Assembly (NCBI GenBank): GCA_003576705.1
Contig: QOZS01000019.1
Span: forward strand, 31,257 to 95,256
DNA length: 64,000 bases
From: Desertibaculum subflavum
GTDB taxonomy: Bacteria; Pseudomonadota; Alphaproteobacteria; Ferrovibrionales; Ferrovibrionaceae
Reading direction: 5' to 3'
Position 1 is the stretch's first letter; every line of letters begins with the position of its first letter. The position numbers and the translations under genes are program-made. A model generated the notes under the pieces. It was not told the origin of the DNA and did no database searches. It saw nothing but the letters and a program-made list of their open reading frames with translations. This document shows positions 1-8,432 of the stretch, piece after piece.

Positions 1-162
1 CTCCCTCTTCCGGATGGCCCGGGCTGGATCGAGCATGACGCGAGATTGGGTTTCCAGCTGACGAACGACGCCGCGGCCGTGCCGGAGCCAGGGACGCTTG
101 CCCTTCTCGGTCTGGGTCTCGCCGGCATCGGTTTCCAGCGCCGCCGCCGACGCGCGATCTGA
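1..162 (+). CDS. PEP-CTERM sorting domain protein, C-terminal fragment (5' end outside window)
   Basis: Only the last 53 codons are inside the window; the frame is open from base 1 to the TGA at 160-162. The C-terminus reads VPEPGTLALLGLGLAG followed by an arginine-rich tail, the full PEP-CTERM signal: the VPEP motif, a hydrophobic helix and a basic end. In known systems this signal is recognised by exosortase in the inner membrane and the protein is exported to the surface or extracellular matrix. The tail is almost the same as that of the next gene, in DNA as well as protein, so the two are probably recent duplicates. The function of the missing N-terminal domain cannot be judged. Confidence 0.85.
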   Translation, partial: LPLPDGPGWIEHDARLGFQLTNDAAAVPEPGTLALLGLGLAGIGFQRRRRRAI

Positions 163-218
163 AGCGCGGAGACGCGGCGATAACGCATCCTTCCCGCCAG
201 CGACCAACGGAATTCGCC

Positions 219-929
219 ATGACTGCTCGAAACGTCCTACTCAGCGCGCTGGTTGCGGGCTGCCTTCTCTCGGGCGCCGCCCAGGCCGCGATCGTCGAAT
301 ACACCGACCGTGCCGCCTGGCTCGCAGCCATCGGCGGCGCGACCGGCGGCGAGAATTTCAACGGGTTCGTCGCCGATACCAGCTTCGACGGCGGCGCGCT
401 CGCGCTGGCGAGCGGCATGACGATCGGCAGCGTCGCACCGGTGGGAGAGAACTTCATCGATGTGGCCCCGCAATTCGCCGGCGGCGTCTACAGCATCGAT
501 GGCAGCCCGCTTGCGGTGCTCCGCACCGGCCATTCCGCCCCCGGCGGAATTCCCTACATCAGCTTCGCCCCCGCGATCATCGCGTTCGGCGCCGATTTTT
601 TTAGTATCAACAACGAACTGGAGAGCGGACTGGAGCAGACCGAGGTCCAGCTGCTCGATGGCGCCACGCTGCTGGCAACGCTCGACGTGCCCGTCGCACC
701 GATTCTGGAACAACGCTTCCTCGGCTTCGTGGCGACTGCCGGAGAGACGATCACCGGTATCCGGTTCCTGTACGTCCAAGACACCGATCTGTTCTCCCTG
801 GATAACATCGAGATCGGCCGCGCCGGCACGCAGCCGCCGCACAGCGACGTGCCCGAGCCGGGGACGCTCGCCTTGCTCGGCCTGGGCCTTGCCGGCATCG
901 GTTTCCAGCTCCGTCGGCGGCGCCGCTGA
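219..929 (+). CDS. PEP-CTERM sorting domain-containing exported protein
   Basis: A 236-residue protein with a clean signal peptide (residues 1-24, ending GAAQA) and a C-terminal PEP-CTERM signal (VPEPGTLALLGLGLAG then RRRRR). The body (about 25-200) is a beta-rich secreted domain without cysteines. It opens with EYTDRAAWLAAIGG and contains NFNGF and FGADFF-type strands, resembling uncharacterised PEP-CTERM extracellular domains with a lectin-like beta-sandwich, though I cannot name the family. It lies 57 bp after the preceding PEP-CTERM gene and 40 bp before the next, so the three are probably co-transcribed. No exosortase gene is in the window. Enzymatic activity is not evident. Confidence 0.85.
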   Translation: MTARNVLLSALVAGCLLSGAAQAAIVEYTDRAAWLAAIGGATGGENFNGFVADTSFDGGALALASGMTIGSVAPVGENFIDVAPQFAGGVYSIDGSPLAVLRTGHSAPGGIPYISFAPAIIAFGADFFSINNELESGLEQTEVQLLDGATLLATLDVPVAPILEQRFLGFVATAGETITGIRFLYVQDTDLFSLDNIEIGRAGTQPPHSDVPEPGTLALLGLGLAGIGFQLRRRRR

Positions 930-969
930 GCGCGGCCACCCCACAACGAATGACAAAAGGAATCTCGCG

Positions 970-1578
970 ATGACGCAGCTTCGCCGATCTGGTCTGGCCC
1001 TGCTCGGGCTTGCCGCCACATCTCTCGTGCCGGCCTCGGCACAGGCGGCCGTGATCTTCCAGTACGCCGCCACGTGCGGATTTAACTGCGACCTCATCGG
1101 GCTGCCGCTGGGCGGTGCCGTCTCCGGCACCATCGGCTTTGCCGACGCCGCGGTCGCGCCGAACGCCGTGTTGGACACGGCCGACGTGGTCAGCTTCTCG
1201 TTCGATTTCGGGACTGTCCATGTCGATCTGGCATCGGCAGCCGGTTTCAACTTCGACGTCATGCTCGACCCCCTGGCGACCAGCGCGACGTCCTTCAATT
1301 TGCGGGCGGCCAACAGCCTGTTTCCCGATACGGGGTATGGCTTCCGCATTAATTCTGCTGCGATCTGGCATGCGTCCGAAATATCGACCTGGATCCCCGA
1401 CTTCGAGGAGGAGGGGGGCGCGTGGGTGCACGCCGGCGGACCGCCGGGCACCCTGACGCGGGTCGACGGGCCGCCGGGCGGCTTGACGGCGGACGGTACG
1501 GTGCCCGAACCCGCCGCGCTGGCGCTGCTCGCGCCCGGCCTGCTCGGCCTCGGCCTGCTCGCCCGCCGCCGCCGCTGA
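970..1578 (+). CDS. PEP-CTERM sorting domain-containing exported protein
   Basis: A 202-residue protein starting MTQLRRSGLALLGLAA, with a signal peptide ending in PASAQA and a C-terminal VPEPAALALLAPGLLGLG helix followed by ARRRR. I chose the ATG at 970 because the signal peptide begins there; the frame is open upstream to 460 but overlaps the previous gene. The body has two cysteines near the start (TCGFNCD), then beta-rich segments such as VSGTIGFADAAVAPN and VVSFSFDFGTVHVDL. This differs from the two preceding PEP-CTERM proteins, so it is a separate cargo, not another copy. Its function is unknown. Confidence 0.82.
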   Translation: MTQLRRSGLALLGLAATSLVPASAQAAVIFQYAATCGFNCDLIGLPLGGAVSGTIGFADAAVAPNAVLDTADVVSFSFDFGTVHVDLASAAGFNFDVMLDPLATSATSFNLRAANSLFPDTGYGFRINSAAIWHASEISTWIPDFEEEGGAWVHAGGPPGTLTRVDGPPGGLTADGTVPEPAALALLAPGLLGLGLLARRRR

Positions 1579-1704
1579 CGCAAGCGAGCTCCCTCTGCGC
1601 TGGGTGCCCGGGTCAAGCCCAGTCACGACGGGACTACATTCCACCCCCTGGAAATCCGCCCCCTGATCCGCGAGGCTAGGCGGGTCCAGGGGTTCCGATT
1701 CCGT

Positions 1705-4176
1705 ATGAGCGACGCCTACGACGAGATGGCGGCCGGCAAGGGCGCGCTGAGGCCGCATTGGCGCGATTTAATGGGCGCCGTCTGGGCGATGCAGCCGGGC
1801 CAGCTCGCCGAGCGCACCGCGCGCGCCCGGGCGCATCTATCCGAAGCCGACGAGATCCTGGGCGTGTTCGGCGGCGACGACCGGCGGGTCAGCTGGACGC
1901 TCGACCTGCTGCCGATCGTCATTCCCGAGGCGGAGTGGGCGGTGCTGGCGGCGGGACTGGCGCAGCGCGCCCGGCTGCTCGACCTCGTGCTGGCCGATAT
2001 CTATGGCCCGCAGCGGCTGATCGCGGAGCGGGCCTTGCCGCCCTATCTCGCCTTCGCCAACCCGGAATTCCTGCGGCCGGTGCGGCGGATCGAGGGCGGC
2101 GCGCCACGGCTGCAGATCTACGCCGCCGACCTGGTGCGCATGTCGGATGGCGGCTGGCGCGTCTTCGCCGACCGCACCCAGGCGCCGGCCGGCATCGGCT
2201 TTGCGCTGCGCCACCGCAATGCGCTGGCACGGTTCTTCCCGGAAGGCTTCCGCACCCTGCCGGTCAGCCGGCTGCGTCCCTTCGTCGAGCTGTGGCAGGC
2301 GAGCCTGCAGAACCTGGCCGGCGGCCAGCGGCGCGCGCGCGACCCGCGCATCGTGCTGCTGACACCCGGGCCCTACAACGAGGCCTATTTCGAACACGTC
2401 TATCTGGCGCGCGAGCTCGGCGTGACCCTGGTGCAGGGATCGGACCTCACGGTGCGCGACGACCGCGTGTTCCTGAAGACGCTGGAAGGATTGGTGCCGG
2501 TCGACGTGATCTATCGCCGGCTCGACGGCGCCTGGTGCGACCCGCTGGAGCTCCGCGGCGATTCGACGCTCGGCGTCGCCGGCCTGTTGCAGGCGCAGCG
2601 CGCCGGCAATGTCACCGTGGTGAACGCGCCGGGCTCGGCGGCGGCGGAGACGCCGGCGCTGGCGCCCTTCCTGCCCGCGCTGGCGCGGCGGCTCTTGGGC
2701 GAGGAGCTGCAGCTGCCGGCGGTGACCACCTGGTGGTGCGGCCAGCGCACGGCGCTGGCCGAGGTACGGGCCGATCTCGACCGCTTCTTCCTGCGCCCGA
2801 TTTTCGCCGCCGATCCGACACCGATCGAGCCGGCGACAATGCCCAAGGCGAAGCGCCAGGCGCTGGAAGCGGCACTCGGCGCGCGGCCGGAAAGCTACGT
2901 CGCCATCGAGCGCGTGGCGCATGGCGTGGCGCCCACCTTGACCGCCGCGGGTCTCGGTCCCAGCCCGTTCGTGCTGCGCACAGTGCTGATTCGTCACAGA
3001 GAAGACTGGGTGCCGCTGCCCGGCGGCGTGGCCCGCGTGCTGGACGAAGGCTCGCTCTACCGCGGCACGCTCCGGCATGGCGGCATCGCCAAGGACGTCT
3101 GGGTGCTCACGGCGGAGGAAGGGGACGTGGTGGTTCCCGCGGTGGCACGCGAAGTGCCGGCGATCCGCCGCTCCACCGGCGTGCTGCCGAGCCGCATTGC
3201 CGACGACCTGTTCTGGCTCGGCCGCCAGGTCGAGCGCCTCGACGCCGCGGCGCGGCTATTCCGCGCCGCCCTCGCCCGCCTGGTCGGCGGCGAGATGGGG
3301 CCGCGCGAGCTGGCCGAGCTCGGCGTGATCGGCCAGGCGCTGCATCGCACCGGCTGGATCGAGGCGGAAGTCGCCCGCTCGCCGGCCTCGAGCCGCATGT
3401 TCGCCGCCGGCCTGACGCGCGCCGCGGCGCAGGGCAAGCAGATCGGGGGTTGCCTCGGCCAGCTGCGCCAGCTCGCCCTGTCGGTGCGCGACCGCCTCTC
3501 GCTCGACATGTGGCGCACCCTGAACCATCTGGTCGGCGAGGTGCGCACCTCGCTCGCCGACGGCATCCACGATCCCGACCGGCTGCTCGAGGCGCTGGAC
3601 GAAATGGTGCGGGCCGCCGCCGCCTTCGGCGGACTCGCGGCCGAGAACATGACCCGCGGCGCCAGCTGGCGCTTCCTCGATCTCGGCCGCCGGCTGGAGC
3701 GCGGCATCGCGGTGAGCGGCACGATGGCGGCGCTGCTCGGCCAGCGGCCGGGCCTGACCGAGCTGGGCCTCGGCCTAGCGCTGGAATTCTGCGATTCGAC
3801 CATCACCTATCGCACCCGCTACGGCACCGAGCCTCGTCTGGTGCCGGCGCTCGACCTGCTGCTGCTCGATTCCACCAACCCGCGCGCGCTGGTGTTCCAG
3901 CTCTCCCGCTTCCTAGACCACCTGCGCGAGCTGGCGCCGCCCTCCGGCGAGTTCGCCGAGTACGACGAGGCGGCGCACCTGATGGCGCTGGTCTCCGGCT
4001 TCTATTTCGCCGCCGGCTATGACCCGAACGATGCGACGCCGGCCCTGAACCTGCTGGCCGATGTGCGGAAACGGCTGATGGCGCTGTCGGAGCTGATCAC
4101 CCGCAACTACTTCAGCCACGTGGCGCCGATGCGCGAAGGCGCCGGCCTGCACGCATCCGAGCGGGAGACCGCCTGA
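1705..4176 (+). CDS. Circularly permuted ATP-grasp / alpha-E domain fusion protein
   Basis: An 823-residue two-domain protein. Residues about 60-480 match the circularly permuted ATP-grasp type 2 family (DLVLADIYGPQ, FANPEFLRP, LTPGPYNEAYFEH, YRRLDGAW, NAPGSAAAETPA). Residues about 493-815 match the alpha-E family, beginning LPSRIADDLFWLGRQVER. These are usually encoded by two neighbouring genes; here they are one polypeptide. The ATP-grasp half is expected to make amide or peptide bonds using ATP, and alpha-E is an all-helical partner of unknown activity. The stop codon overlaps the start of the transglutaminase gene (TGATG at 4174-4178), so the two are translationally coupled. Comparative genomics has proposed such clusters make or modify small peptides, but the substrate is unknown. 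Confidence 0.9.
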   Translation: MSDAYDEMAAGKGALRPHWRDLMGAVWAMQPGQLAERTARARAHLSEADEILGVFGGDDRRVSWTLDLLPIVIPEAEWAVLAAGLAQRARLLDLVLADIYGPQRLIAERALPPYLAFANPEFLRPVRRIEGGAPRLQIYAADLVRMSDGGWRVFADRTQAPAGIGFALRHRNALARFFPEGFRTLPVSRLRPFVELWQASLQNLAGGQRRARDPRIVLLTPGPYNEAYFEHVYLARELGVTLVQGSDLTVRDDRVFLKTLEGLVPVDVIYRRLDGAWCDPLELRGDSTLGVAGLLQAQRAGNVTVVNAPGSAAAETPALAPFLPALARRLLGEELQLPAVTTWWCGQRTALAEVRADLDRFFLRPIFAADPTPIEPATMPKAKRQALEAALGARPESYVAIERVAHGVAPTLTAAGLGPSPFVLRTVLIRHREDWVPLPGGVARVLDEGSLYRGTLRHGGIAKDVWVLTAEEGDVVVPAVAREVPAIRRSTGVLPSRIADDLFWLGRQVERLDAAARLFRAALARLVGGEMGPRELAELGVIGQALHRTGWIEAEVARSPASSRMFAAGLTRAAAQGKQIGGCLGQLRQLALSVRDRLSLDMWRTLNHLVGEVRTSLADGIHDPDRLLEALDEMVRAAAAFGGLAAENMTRGASWRFLDLGRRLERGIAVSGTMAALLGQRPGLTELGLGLALEFCDSTITYRTRYGTEPRLVPALDLLLLDSTNPRALVFQLSRFLDHLRELAPPSGEFAEYDEAAHLMALVSGFYFAAGYDPNDATPALNLLADVRKRLMALSELITRNYFSHVAPMREGAGLHASERETA

Positions 4177-5054
4177 TGCGCTACGCGCTCCGCCATCTCA
4201 CCCGCTATGCCTATGGGGCGCCGGTCGATCTCGGCTACCACGTGCTGCGCATGAGCCCGCGCGAGACGGCGCGCCAGAAAGTGCTGAGCGCCACGCTTGC
4301 GCTGGCGCCGCAGCCGAGCCGCGACAGCGGCTTCATCGATCATTTCGGCAACGCGGCCCGCCATGTCGTTGTGGAGATGCCGCATAGCGCCTTCAGCGCC
4401 ACGCTGGAAGCCGTCATCGAGGTCGCAAGGCGCGGCGCGGGCGCATTGCCGGCCGGCCCGTCCTGGGAAGCCGTGCGCGACGCGATGCGCGACGACGGCT
4501 TTCCGGCCGATCCCGCCGTCGCCGAGTTCTGCTACGCCTCGCCGCTGGCGCCGGCCGACGAAGCTGCCGGCGCCTATGCCGCCGCCTGCTTCCCCGCCGG
4601 CCGGCCGATCGTGCAGGCCTTGCGCGATCTGACGGCGCGCATCCGCCGCGACTTCGCCTATCTGCCGGGCGCCACCGACATCACCACGCCGGTGGCGGAG
4701 GTGATGGCGGCAAAACGCGGCGTCTGCCAGGACTTCACCCATGTGATGATCGCCGGATTGCGGCGGCTCGGCCTGCCGGCGCGCTACGTCTCGGGCTATC
4801 TGCGTACCTATCCGACGGCCGATGCGCATGCGCTGCGTGGCGCCGATGCCAGCCACGCCTGGATCGGTGCCTGGTGCGGGCCGGAGATCGGCTGGCTCGA
4901 TTTCGACCCGACCAACGACCTCGTCGTCGACCAGGAGCACATCACGCTGGCCTGGGGCCGCGATTTCGACGATGTCAGCCCCTTGCGCGGCGTCATCCTC
5001 GGCGGCGGCACGCATGGCGTGGAAGTGGCCGTCACGGTGACGCCGCTCGATTAA
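4176..5054 (+). CDS. Transglutaminase-like cysteine protease family protein
   Basis: A 292-residue cytoplasmic protein with the N-terminal beta domain of bacterial transglutaminases (residues 1-80, starting MRYALRHLTRYAYGAPV) and a papain-like core. The catalytic triad is visible: Cys184 in RGVCQDFTH, His227 in ASHAWIGAW and Asp244 in LDFDPTND. It is coupled to the ATP-grasp/alpha-E gene by a 1-nt overlap, the usual partnership for this family, and probably acts as a peptidase or amidase on the product of that enzyme. Its TAA shares four bases (TTAA, 5051-5054) with the stop codon of the convergent hydrolase gene. No signal peptide is seen. Confidence 0.9.
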   Translation: MRYALRHLTRYAYGAPVDLGYHVLRMSPRETARQKVLSATLALAPQPSRDSGFIDHFGNAARHVVVEMPHSAFSATLEAVIEVARRGAGALPAGPSWEAVRDAMRDDGFPADPAVAEFCYASPLAPADEAAGAYAAACFPAGRPIVQALRDLTARIRRDFAYLPGATDITTPVAEVMAAKRGVCQDFTHVMIAGLRRLGLPARYVSGYLRTYPTADAHALRGADASHAWIGAWCGPEIGWLDFDPTNDLVVDQEHITLAWGRDFDDVSPLRGVILGGGTHGVEVAVTVTPLD

Positions 5055-6451
5055 CCGAGGATCTGCTTCAGCCGGCGGACCGGCCGGTCGTCGCCATGCA
5101 GGGCAAGCGGCAGGCTGATATGGCTCTGCCGCACGGTGAAGACGTTCTCCTCCGGCACGCCCCAGCGGCGGGTCAGGTCGATGCCGTGCGCCACCGGCAT
5201 GACGCGGTCGGCATGGCCGAGCAACGAAACGATGGTGGCGGGATCGATCGCCGGCCGGTCCGGCGGATCGAGCAGGTGGCGCATCCTTTCCACCGCCGCG
5301 TCGGTCCAACCGGCCTCATGCAGCGCCGGCGGCAGGCCGAGCGCCCGCGTCAGGCTGCCCTCGAAGGTCACCGAGCGGAGCTGGCCGCTATGGGCGATCA
5401 GCAAGGCCGCGTCCGGCCGGCAATCGCGTGGCCAGCGGTCGGCATAGCCGGCCGCGAGCTGCGCCGCGAGCGCGCCCATCGAGATGCCGCCGATGGCGAC
5501 CTTGCCGCCGAAGGCGTCGCGGGCGAAGCGCACCAGCACCGCGCTCTCCAGCGCCTGGCCGACGAACAGGTCGATCGGGCCGAGCGGCGCCGAGGCGAAG
5601 AACATCTCCCCGCCATAGCGCCCCGGGGGACGCCTTCGGCCATGCCAGGGCGAGACCAGCTCGACGACGCGAAAGCCGCGCTCGACCAGCACGCGCTCGA
5701 CGCCGGAGAGATCGGCGATCATGTCCCATTCGACGAACACGCCGTTGCCGAACACGATGGTCGGCGGGTCGGCGGCGCCTGTCGGCGTCGTCACCTTGGC
5801 GAGCACCGTGTCGGCGAGGCGGTGCCAGGGCGACTTGAAGCGGGCCCAGCTGACCCGGCCGATCGAATTGTCGTAGCCGGCCGAGAGCTCGACCTTGGGC
5901 CGGAGGCGCAGGTCGAAGGCGGTGGCGGGCTCGGCCAGCGCGGGACCGATCGCCTTCTCCACCTCGGACGGCGTCGGGATGGCCCATCGGACCGATGGCA
6001 GCCGCCGGCCGACGGCGAGCGGCTGATAGCCGATGCGGGCCAGCATCCAGCGCTGGGCGGCGCGCTTGCGCACCTGCTCCAGCCAGGCAAGCGTGGCCGG
6101 GCGAACGTTCGGCCGGCCGAAGAAGCTGCCGTCCCAGGCTTCGTCCGCGGCATCGAGCAGGTCCTTGGCATCGGCCTGGCCGGCGATCCGTTTCACGGCG
6201 TAGCCGAGGAGCGGCTGGCGCTTCAGGGCCAGGCCGCTTTCGGCGAGGAAGCGGTCGATATCGGCGCCGCTCGCATCCGCCGCCGCCCATAGCCGCGACA
6301 GCGGGAAGAACCACCGCCGGAGACCCCATATGGCCATAGGATCGGCCAGCGGCCCGAAGGCGAGCCCGAGCTTAGCCAGCGCGCCGATCGAACGCGCCTC
6401 CGGCCCGGCGGCGGCAGGCTCCGCCGGCCATTTCAGCGAAATTCCGAACAT
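5051..6451 (-). CDS. Alpha/beta hydrolase family protein
   Basis: A 466-residue protein. I start it at the ATG at 6451 (MFGISLKWPAEP); the open frame continues upstream to 6550 but that extension runs into the divergent promoter and the TetR operator. The C-terminal half has a hydrolase core: a strand and turn around IVFGNGVFVEWD, VVELVSPWHGRRRP, the nucleophile elbow GGISMG with Ser324, and a late His in VAHGID. It resembles the large alpha/beta hydrolases grouped near ABHD18, but that is by motif memory only. Substrate unknown. It is divergent from the TetR gene, with the operator palindrome between them, so it is a plausible member of that regulon. Confidence 0.75.
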   Translation of the reverse strand: MFGISLKWPAEPAAAGPEARSIGALAKLGLAFGPLADPMAIWGLRRWFFPLSRLWAAADASGADIDRFLAESGLALKRQPLLGYAVKRIAGQADAKDLLDAADEAWDGSFFGRPNVRPATLAWLEQVRKRAAQRWMLARIGYQPLAVGRRLPSVRWAIPTPSEVEKAIGPALAEPATAFDLRLRPKVELSAGYDNSIGRVSWARFKSPWHRLADTVLAKVTTPTGAADPPTIVFGNGVFVEWDMIADLSGVERVLVERGFRVVELVSPWHGRRRPPGRYGGEMFFASAPLGPIDLFVGQALESAVLVRFARDAFGGKVAIGGISMGALAAQLAAGYADRWPRDCRPDAALLIAHSGQLRSVTFEGSLTRALGLPPALHEAGWTDAAVERMRHLLDPPDRPAIDPATIVSLLGHADRVMPVAHGIDLTRRWGVPEENVFTVRQSHISLPLALHGDDRPVRRLKQILG

Positions 6452-6538
6452 GAGGCTGGCATAGCACAGTACGTGGACCGGCTGGCGGCGCCCTTCCGCC
6501 CAGCTCGACAGCCGAGCTTGACAGCTCGGTCGAAGCAT

Positions 6539-6554
6539 GTAAGTAATCACTTAC
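6539..6554. promoter_or_regulatory. Operator-like palindrome upstream of tetR (site 1)
   Basis: GTAAGTAATCACTTAC is a near-perfect inverted repeat (14 of 16 positions symmetric). It lies 14 bp before the GTG start of the TetR gene and between it and the divergent hydrolase gene. Its size and symmetry suit a TetR dimer, and a second copy (13 of 16 identical) lies in front of the gene downstream of tetR. Confidence 0.65.
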
Positions 6555-6568
6555 TACGGAGGCATGAC

Positions 6569-7129
6569 GTGGCGGGATCGACCAAGGACAGTTTGATGCA
6601 GGCGGCGGTGCGGCTGTTCGCGGCCAAGGGCATCGACGGCACGACGACGCGGGAGATCGCGGCGGCAGCCGGCGTGACCGAGGGGGCGATCTACCGCCAT
6701 TTCGTCGGCAAGGAGGCGCTGGTCGAGGAAATCTTCCACCGGCACTACCTGCCCTTCGCCGCCGAGCTGGACGCGGCACGGGGTACGGCCGAGGGCGCCG
6801 AGGCGGAGCTCCGCGCCGTGGTCCGGCGGGTCTACGCCGCCTTCGACCGGGACCGCGATCTGTTTGCCTTTCTCCTGCTCGCCCAGCATGGACCGATGCG
6901 GCGCATCGCAGACGGCGCCGCGACGCCGGTGCGGGTGATCGAAAAGCTGGTCCGCGCCGGCCAGCGCGCCGGCACGATCCGGCGGATGGACGCGCGGCTC
7001 GCCACGCAGATCGTTCTCGGCGCGGTTCTCCAGCCGGCGACCGGAAGCCTGTACGGCGAGGTCTCGCCACCCTTGATCGCCATCGCCGACCAGGTGGCCG
7101 AAGCGGCCTGGCGCGCGATCGCCGGATGA
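6569..7129 (+). CDS. TetR/AcrR family transcriptional regulator
   Basis: A 186-residue repressor. The GTG at 6569 is chosen because GGAGG lies six bases upstream and the TetR fold begins right after it (STKDSLMQAAVRLFAAKG). The helix-turn-helix is EIAAAAGVTEGAIYRHF, with the usual KEALVEEIF following. The C-terminal two thirds is a helical ligand-binding and dimerisation domain. The gene probably represses itself through the palindrome at 6539-6554 and the downstream pair through the matching site at 7150-7165; the hydrolase on the other strand may also be a target. The inducer is unknown. Confidence 0.92.
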   Translation: MAGSTKDSLMQAAVRLFAAKGIDGTTTREIAAAAGVTEGAIYRHFVGKEALVEEIFHRHYLPFAAELDAARGTAEGAEAELRAVVRRVYAAFDRDRDLFAFLLLAQHGPMRRIADGAATPVRVIEKLVRAGQRAGTIRRMDARLATQIVLGAVLQPATGSLYGEVSPPLIAIADQVAEAAWRAIAG

Positions 7130-7149
7130 GATGGCTTGCGTGGATAGCC

Positions 7150-7165
7150 GTTAGTAATCGTTTAC
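7150..7165. promoter_or_regulatory. Operator-like site upstream of the 7186 gene (site 2)
   Basis: GTTAGTAATCGTTTAC matches the tetR-proximal site in 13 of 16 positions, keeping both half-site ends and the GTAATC centre. It lies 20 bp after the tetR stop and 20 bp before the next start codon, where a repressor would block a separate promoter. Confidence 0.6.
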
Positions 7166-7185
7166 ATACCACAAGGGGACCCAAG

Positions 7186-7545
7186 ATGTTCAAGAGCACT
7201 GACTGGAAGGCGGCGGCCCTGGGATTGGCCTTCGCCTGCTTCCTGACCCAGCCGGCCTGCGCCGATTCGAGCCCGGCGCGCGCCTCGGCCGCCGCATCAG
7301 GGTCAGCCGCCGCGTCCGCCGTCGGGATCACCGGCGCCGCGAGCTATGCCGTCGGCACCGTGGTGCCCGGACCGGTCGGCACCGTTCTGCAGGAAGGCGG
7401 CCTTGCCGTCATGCAGGACGGCCGCCGCATCGGCCAAGCGGCGACCGAGACATTGCGGGCGCCGCTGCCCGTCACCGACCGCACCGTCACCATCGGCCCG
7501 CCGCCGGCCGAGGCGCTGAACGCGCCGGTGGAGGCCGCGCGATGA
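7186..7545 (+). CDS. Small exported protein of unknown function
   Basis: A 119-residue protein beginning MFKSTDWKAAALGLAFACF, with a signal peptide ending near PACA (residue 27), then an Ala/Ser-rich low-complexity stretch and a hydrophobic, glycine-rich segment around ITGAASYAVGTVVPGP. A purine-rich ribosome site (AAGGGGA) precedes the ATG. The frame is open further upstream, but that part overlaps tetR and the operator. The stop overlaps the start of the DUF2145 gene (ATGA at 7542-7545), so the two are made together and probably act together in the periplasm or outer envelope. I do not recognise the family. Confidence 0.75.
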   Translation: MFKSTDWKAAALGLAFACFLTQPACADSSPARASAAASGSAAASAVGITGAASYAVGTVVPGPVGTVLQEGGLAVMQDGRRIGQAATETLRAPLPVTDRTVTIGPPPAEALNAPVEAAR

Positions 7546-8369
7546 TCGGCCGCCGGCATCTCCTGCTCGCCGCTTTCGCGCTGGCGCTGGCGGCACCGCA
7601 ACCCGCCCCGGCGGCCAGCGGCTCCGCTGCCGGGTCGCCGCCGCGCCACACGCCGGAGGCGATCGCCGCGCAGGCCAAGACGATCGAGCGCACGCTGGCC
7701 GCGGCGGGCGCTCGCGTCGCCATCGTCGGCCGCATCGGGCGTGACCCGGCGACCCTGCCGAAAGGACTCACCTACACCCATGTCGCTTTCTGGATGCACA
7801 GCACGATCCGGACGCGGGAGGGCGAGCTGCTGCACGGCTATGCGGTGCACAACCTCTATCAGCGCGACGGCGAACCCGATCGCAGCGAGCTGGTGCAGGA
7901 CTTCCCCGCGGACTTCCTGAGCCCGGCTTTCGACCTGAAGGTCGCCGTGCTGATCCCCAAGCCCGAGCTGCAGGCGCGCCTCGGGGCGTTGATCAGCTCG
8001 CCGGCCTATGCGGCGCTGCACAACCCCCGCTACTCGGTGGTCGCCAATCCGCTGCGGGACCGCTACCAGAACTGCACGTCCTTCGTGCTCGACGTGGTGA
8101 TGGCGGCGCTCTATCGCACCGAGGATCGTCGCCAGATCCGTGCCAACGTGCAGGCCTATTTCCAGCCACAGATCGTGGAGGTGGGTGGCGGCCGGCGCCT
8201 GTTCGCCTCGCTGTTCGTTCCGGATGTCGCGACCAGCGACCATGACGAGCGGATCCACACCGCCACCATGGAAGCGCTGGCGGACTTCATGATGTCGCAG
8301 GGGTTGGCCGAGCGAAGCTTCGAGGTCGCGGCAGATGGCCGTATCCAGCCGATCGGTGCCGGGCGCTAG
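7542..8369 (+). CDS. DUF2145 domain-containing exported protein
   Basis: A 275-residue protein with a signal peptide (MIGRRHLLLAAFALALAA, cleaved near PAPAAS). The rest fits DUF2145: the AAAGARVAIVGRIGRD strand, the TYTHVAFW motif, a VAVLIPKPE segment, and YRYQNCTSF-type chemistry in DRYQNCTSFVLDV. A conserved His (THVAFW) and Cys (QNCTSF) in this order resemble a permuted papain-like amidase, but activity for the family is not established to my knowledge. It is translationally coupled to the preceding small exported protein and probably under TetR control. Confidence 0.82.
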   Translation: MIGRRHLLLAAFALALAAPQPAPAASGSAAGSPPRHTPEAIAAQAKTIERTLAAAGARVAIVGRIGRDPATLPKGLTYTHVAFWMHSTIRTREGELLHGYAVHNLYQRDGEPDRSELVQDFPADFLSPAFDLKVAVLIPKPELQARLGALISSPAYAALHNPRYSVVANPLRDRYQNCTSFVLDVVMAALYRTEDRRQIRANVQAYFQPQIVEVGGGRRLFASLFVPDVATSDHDERIHTATMEALADFMMSQGLAERSFEVAADGRIQPIGAGR

Positions 8370-8432
8370 TGGCCTACCCTTGTCGCGGAGCGGCTATACT
8401 CCGCTCTTGTGTCTTGATGGTAGGAGCTCACA

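Noticed and set aside
4107..5309. Minus-strand frame of 400 codons opposite the transglutaminase
   Set aside because: Antisense shadow; the plus strand has the full Cys-His-Asp triad.
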